From Gordonibacter pamelaeae (GTDB lineage Bacteria; Actinomycetota; Coriobacteriia; Coriobacteriales; Eggerthellaceae): DNA of 64,000 nt. The notes beneath the pieces are model-generated. The model had not been told where the DNA came from, did not search any database, and saw only the letters and a list, made by a program, of their open reading frames with translations. The translations under genes were made by a program, and so were the position numbers. The number at the start of each line of letters is the position of its first letter. Within the stretch, counting starts at the first letter, position 1. Shown piece by piece: positions 60,449 to 64,000 of the stretch. Where the stretch lies: assembly GCF_042665095.1 (NCBI RefSeq), contig NZ_JBHTBV010000007.1; one strand, written 5' to 3'.

Positions 60449-60590
60449 GGCAGCGGCAGGGCCCTAGCGCCCTGCCGTCGGCGGATGCGGGACCGGTAGC
60501 GACTCGCCGGCCCCGTGCCCGCCGCCGGCAGGCGGCAGATATCCGAGAAGGCCGCCCGGAAATCGGGCGGCACCCGTAGAAGGGAAACAC

Positions 60591-61139
60591 ATGAAGACAA
60601 TCGTTTTGGTCAACCAAAAGGGCGGCGTCGGCAAGACGACGTTCGCCGACGAGATCGCCTGGGGCCTCGAGCGCCGCGGGCGCGAGGTCGGCTTCATCAA
60701 CCTCGACCCGCAGGGCGGCGCGAGTCACGAGCAGAAGACCGTCGAGGGCGAGAAGGCCGTCACCGTCGTCGACACCCCGGGCTATCTGAACGACAAGCTC
60801 GGCGGCTGCGTGGAGGTCGCCGACATCGCGATCGTCCCCGTCGAGCCCAGCCAGCGCGGCCTTCGCGCGATGAAGCGCACGATCCAGCTCATTACAGGCG
60901 TCAACCCCGAGCTCGAGATCGGCCTGATCGTGAACCGCTATTCCGACAAGCGAATCATCGACCGCAGCTTTACCGACTTCCTCACCGCCGACGACCTGCC
61001 TATCCTGGGCTGCGTGCCGACCGCCGAGGCGTTCAAGCGCGGCGCGTCGTTCAACCGACCGGTGTCCGAGGTGCAGCCGGGCGGCCGCGCGGCGGACGCG
61101 ATCGAGGGGATTCTGGACAAGGTGGAGGCGATGCTGTAA
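60591..61139 (+). CDS. parA: ParA-family partition ATPase
   Basis: A 182-residue short ParA/MinD-type ATPase. The deviant Walker A QKGGVGKTTFA (about 9-19), DPQGGAS, and Walker B VDTPGYL are present. It lacks the N-terminal DNA-binding domain of long plasmid ParA proteins, so regulation probably falls to its partner. AGAAGGGAAACAC precedes the ATG. The next gene overlaps the stop (TAATG). Confidence 0.92.
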   Translation: MKTIVLVNQKGGVGKTTFADEIAWGLERRGREVGFINLDPQGGASHEQKTVEGEKAVTVVDTPGYLNDKLGGCVEVADIAIVPVEPSQRGLRAMKRTIQLITGVNPELEIGLIVNRYSDKRIIDRSFTDFLTADDLPILGCVPTAEAFKRGASFNRPVSEVQPGGRAADAIEGILDKVEAML

Positions 61140-61438
61140 TGGCGAGGACTAAGAAGGCGGACTCCGCCATCAACAGCTTTTTCACGGACACCTCCAAGGA
61201 GATGGTCGAGCGCCAGGAGACGATCGTCGAGAAGGTCGTGAACCCCGACCCCGAGCCGGCAGCTGAGAAAAAGGCGGCGGCGTCTGAGGGTCCGACGCAC
61301 CGCCTGAGCGTGATCGTCCCCGACGACCTCTACTGGCAGCTCAAGGAGTACCTGGTGGAGCACCGCGGCGAGGGCTACCGCAGCGCGAGCGACCTCATGC
61401 GCTCGCTGCTCGAGGAGCATCTGCGCAAGGACCGCTAG
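61139..61438 (+). CDS. Ribbon-helix-helix partner of ParA
   Basis: A 99-residue protein coupled to parA. A disordered Lys/Glu-rich N-terminus is followed by HRLSVIVPDDLYWQLKEYLVEHRGEGYRSASDLMRSLLEEHL (about 54-95), a MetJ/Arc ribbon-helix-helix. Short-ParA plasmids pair with such ParB/ParG-like centromere-binding proteins, so this is the likely centromere binder and repressor. The centromere may be the block 9 region (inference). Confidence 0.78.
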   Translation: MARTKKADSAINSFFTDTSKEMVERQETIVEKVVNPDPEPAAEKKAAASEGPTHRLSVIVPDDLYWQLKEYLVEHRGEGYRSASDLMRSLLEEHLRKDR

Positions 61439-61476
61439 GCCGGTCGGAACGCCATCGAATAGAAGGGAAAACGGAA

Positions 61477-61554
61477 ATGACAGCATTCGAGTACAGCGCC
61501 CAGGGCTACCGCGTCGCGCCCTATATCGCGGATCTCGGCAAGAAGGAGGCCTAG
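61477..61554 (+). CDS. 25-residue ORF coupled to the next gene
   Basis: The ATG at 61477 with GAAGGGAAAACGG before it encodes MTAFEYSAQGYRVAPYIADL plus GKKEA. Its final codons AAGAAGGAGGCC form the ribosome site of the next gene, whose ATG follows the TAG at once. It is either a micro-protein or a translational-coupling leader. Confidence 0.45.
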   Translation: MTAFEYSAQGYRVAPYIADLGKKEA

Positions 61555-62121
61555 ATGGATGCCGATGCCGGGCGCGTCCGCACCGCCCTGCGACTCCAGG
61601 CCGTCGCGGCCCGCGTCCACCACATGGACTGTGCGGGTTTCGCCGAGGAGGTGTGCGATGCCGTGGACGTCGCCGGGCGTCTGGGCTATCTGGGCTGCTT
61701 GCACGCGGTTGTGAGGCTCACGGCGGCCCGCGAGGCGATGCCGGACGCCGACGGGATGACGTGCGGCGAGCTAGGCTGTCTCGCCGGTCTCCGCCGCCAG
61801 GCGCGCGCCACCGACACGCTGGATGCCGACAGCTTCACCGCCCGCATCCTCGCTGCCCTGGATATCAAGGGGTGGTCGGATCGATCTTCCTACCAAATCG
61901 CGGCGATGCGCCTGGCCGACCTGATTGCCCCGGTCTCGCTGATGGCGTCCCCGGAGCGCACGGAGCGCGGAGACCGCGCCCTGTATTCCTACACCTGCGG
62001 GCGATGCGGCGCACGCGTGACCGTATTGGTGTGCACGCGTTGCCCGTCCTGCGGCGCCCCCATGGTCGCCGCAGGACATGGCGCTCCGGTGATGAAAGGG
62101 GCGATCCATGTCGACTCGTAA
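61555..62121 (+). CDS. Hypothetical protein with C-terminal zinc ribbon
   Basis: A 188-residue protein. A helical Ala/Arg/Asp-rich domain (about 1-135) is followed by YTCGRCGARVTVLVCTRCPSCGAPM, whose four to five cysteines fit a zinc ribbon. The last 14 bases overlap the next gene. It may be a nucleic-acid-binding accessory protein. The family is unknown. Confidence 0.6.
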   Translation: MDADAGRVRTALRLQAVAARVHHMDCAGFAEEVCDAVDVAGRLGYLGCLHAVVRLTAAREAMPDADGMTCGELGCLAGLRRQARATDTLDADSFTARILAALDIKGWSDRSSYQIAAMRLADLIAPVSLMASPERTERGDRALYSYTCGRCGARVTVLVCTRCPSCGAPMVAAGHGAPVMKGAIHVDS

Positions 62122-62737
62122 GCTGATAAAGGGCGACCGCTACCGCGCCGGGCTGTGGAAGCTGGAGGACAGCTGCTATGAGGGGCATGTCCGTATGCCC
62201 AACGCCAAGTTCATGATCAGAACGTACCGCTGTACGCAAGGCGAGGCGGTCGCGAAGTTCGATTCGTGGGTGGAGGCGGAAGGCCTCGACCTCGCTGAGG
62301 ATGGGGCCAGGGAAGCCTGCGAGGGCAGCATCGACGACGGTATGGGGACTGCGAGGCGCCCGTTAAACCGCGAGGAGCGCCGTGCGATGGAACGCCGCGA
62401 CAGGAAGGCGAAGAGGCGCCAGGCGCGAAAGGCGGCATCGGAGGCCGATGCCGCGCGACAGTCACAGGATATGGGGAAGGAAGAGACGGAAATGCAGAAG
62501 GTATCGAAAACGGACGGGCAGAAGACGGCGGCCGCGGGGACAAAGGCTCCGGAGACGGAGCCGGCCAAGTGCTACACGCTCATGTGCACGGGCGATCTGG
62601 GGATGGCCCCGGTGATGGTATTCCGCAACGAGGGCGACGCGAACGACATGATGCGCGCCCTGGAGCAGGTCGCGAAGGTGACGTCGCCCGATACCGTCTA
62701 CGACGTTATGGAGGCCCCGTTCAAGGAGGCCATTTGA
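62108..62737 (+). CDS. Hypothetical protein, charged
   Basis: A 209-residue protein. The N-terminal domain (about 1-60: KLIKGDRYRAGLWKLEDSCYEGHVRMPNAKFMIRTYRC) is followed by a highly charged Arg/Lys/Glu helix (about 84-120) and a disordered linker. The C-terminal segment (KCYTLMCTGDLGMAPVMVFRNEGDANDMMRALEQVAK) could be a small alpha-beta domain. No known family. Confidence 0.55.
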   Translation: MSTRKLIKGDRYRAGLWKLEDSCYEGHVRMPNAKFMIRTYRCTQGEAVAKFDSWVEAEGLDLAEDGAREACEGSIDDGMGTARRPLNREERRAMERRDRKAKRRQARKAASEADAARQSQDMGKEETEMQKVSKTDGQKTAAAGTKAPETEPAKCYTLMCTGDLGMAPVMVFRNEGDANDMMRALEQVAKVTSPDTVYDVMEAPFKEAI

Positions 62738-62740
62738 AGG

Positions 62741-64000
62741 GTGCTGAGGGGCCGGGGAGTGCAGGCCGCACAGCTGCCCGAACCTGCCGCCGTCCCAGTC
62801 CAGCGCCCCGCGTCTCCCGCCCTGGCTCCCGCACTGAGGACCATATCGGGAGAGACACCGCACTACCGCGCGCGCTTCGAGGTAGCAGCGGCCGACGGCG
62901 CGGCCGCGGCCGAGGCCGTGAAGGAGATCGTCATGGGCTGGCTGCACGCCAAGGGCCTGGACGTACCGGAGGGCGCCGCGGACATCGCGGTGCCTGCGGG
63001 CTGGACGGCCGCCGACGAGCCCGACGCCGCCAAGGCCGTCCGCTTTCTCGGCCTATCCGGCGCGCAAGGCGCGGCATGGGCGGTCGAGGCCGATGAGCTC
63101 GACGGCGAGTTCTCGCGCCGCCGCTGGCACACGAGGATCGGCCTCGCACCCGCCGGAGACGGCGGGTGCATCCTCAACGTGCAGGTATCGCACTACGCCG
63201 TCAACGGCTTTTTCGGATACCAGCGCAACCCGCTGCCGTCCGTGCCGCGCGTCGTGCGCGATATCCTTGCGAACGGAAAGCTAGACGTGAGGATCGGCGC
63301 GTCGCGTGTGAGCGTCGAGGAGATATACCTTGACGCGGACACGCTAAAGCGCGATTTCATGCCGAGCCTGACCGATCGCGCGCGCTGCCTGCCGATCGTC
63401 CTTATGACGACCGACGACGACGGTAAGACACCTGTGTGGGACGCCACCGAGCTCGCATCGAAGCTCGTCGGCATGGCCACGGTATACGTCATCGACATGC
63501 GCGACGGCGTGTTGGTGCAGGCGTTCCGCGACCTGCTGCCCGACCGGACACCGGCCGGGCGCTACAGGATCGGGCGCAGCGCCGTGATGGTGTACCGCCC
63601 GGGAATTGACCTGTCGACCGAGGACTCGCTGTCCGCGTGCACGCTCTTCACGCGCCACAGGGTCGAGCGCTATGCCGCTGGCGGCCGCGATGGTTTCATC
63701 AACGTCCTCATGCAGGGCCTCAGTCGCGGCATCGACAGCCGACCGGGCGACGTCGCCGGGATTGGCGACGTGCTGTGGCTGCGCAGCTGCGCGGAGAGCG
63801 AGCGACAGGGCGAGCGAATCGAGCGCCTGCGTGCGCGGACGAAGGCGCCCGCCGAGCCGGTAGCCGACATCGACGGCCTGCGCGCGGAGATCGCGCGCCT
63901 GCGATCCGACGCCGAGGCATGGGAGGAGATCGCGACGGACCAGGAGCGGAGCTATTCCGACGCCACGGCAAAGGTGGACGAGCTCACGAGGACCGTCCAG
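62741..64000 (+). CDS. Large hypothetical protein, runs off the window (partial)
   Basis: The GTG at 62741, with CAAGGAGG about 10 bases before it, opens a frame without a stop to the window end (420 codons). A Pro/Ala-rich start leads into an alpha-beta domain with VQVSHYAVNGFFGYQRNPLPSVPRVVRDIL, then LPIVLMTTDDDGKTPVWDATELASKLVGMATVYVID, and a helical end (SCAESERQGERIERLRARTKAP, IARLRSDAEAWEEIATDQERSY) that looks like a coiled coil. The family is not recognised. It could be a structural or defence ATP-independent protein. Confidence 0.65.
   Translation, partial: MLRGRGVQAAQLPEPAAVPVQRPASPALAPALRTISGETPHYRARFEVAAADGAAAAEAVKEIVMGWLHAKGLDVPEGAADIAVPAGWTAADEPDAAKAVRFLGLSGAQGAAWAVEADELDGEFSRRRWHTRIGLAPAGDGGCILNVQVSHYAVNGFFGYQRNPLPSVPRVVRDILANGKLDVRIGASRVSVEEIYLDADTLKRDFMPSLTDRARCLPIVLMTTDDDGKTPVWDATELASKLVGMATVYVIDMRDGVLVQAFRDLLPDRTPAGRYRIGRSAVMVYRPGIDLSTEDSLSACTLFTRHRVERYAAGGRDGFINVLMQGLSRGIDSRPGDVAGIGDVLWLRSCAESERQGERIERLRARTKAPAEPVADIDGLRAEIARLRSDAEAWEEIATDQERSYSDATAKVDELTRTVQ

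Overview
The window reads as a high-GC Gram-positive chromosome, most likely Coriobacteriia and probably Eggerthellaceae (inference, no search possible). The support is the actinobacterial FHA/PstP/FtsW-PBP/PknB cluster, a Tat-exported molybdopterin oxidoreductase operon of the kind these gut anaerobes carry in number, frequent GTG/TTG starts, and two exact 16-bp parS-type palindromes suggesting origin-proximal DNA.

Bases 1-33,100 are chromosomal backbone. They hold a DMT/EamA transporter split by a C-run frameshift and overlapping a shikimate kinase gene; a tRNA-binding-domain protein; a MATE efflux plus MarR operon with a 28-nt palindromic operator; a sodium:glycine/alanine symporter behind a single-aptamer glycine riboswitch; a SpaA/Cna-B surface protein interrupted by one in-frame TGA; a second MarR regulator; a seven-kb operon for a DMSO-reductase-family enzyme (catalytic, FeS and membrane subunits, TorD chaperone, NapG- and NapH-like ferredoxins); a MacAB-like exporter divergent from its two-component system; tRNA-Arg(CCT); an NlpC/P60 hydrolase; a LemA protein; and the cell-wall/phospho-signalling cluster fhaA-fhaB-pstP-(FtsW::PBP fusion)-pknB.

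Bases 33,100-34,080 are a scar. A TetR gene that lost its N-terminus abuts an AlbA_2-domain gene that lost its C-terminus.

From about 34.3 kb to the end of the window lies an integrated plasmid-like or ICE-like element that continues to the right. It encodes its own replication set (winged-helix initiator with iteron-like repeats inside its gene, DnaC-type loader, Pif1-like helicase, two SSBs), ParA with a ribbon-helix-helix partner, a flotillin with a membrane partner, a nuclease-like protein, many small unknowns, and a pPIWI_RE island. The island holds an Argonaute-like PIWI protein, a DinG/XPD-type FeS helicase with a separate-frame N-terminal domain, and a zinc-ribbon REase. No relaxase, type IV secretion gene or integrase is visible here.

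The most unusual DNA-level signal is a set of nine intergenic blocks of nearly alternating pyrimidine-purine sequence, confined to this element. Six of them contain the same promoter-like core, a TTTACG-like -35, exactly 16 bases and a TACATA/TAGATA-like -10, placed 39-146 bases before a start codon. They look like a shared promoter-operator family linking replication, partition, SSB and accessory genes of the element.
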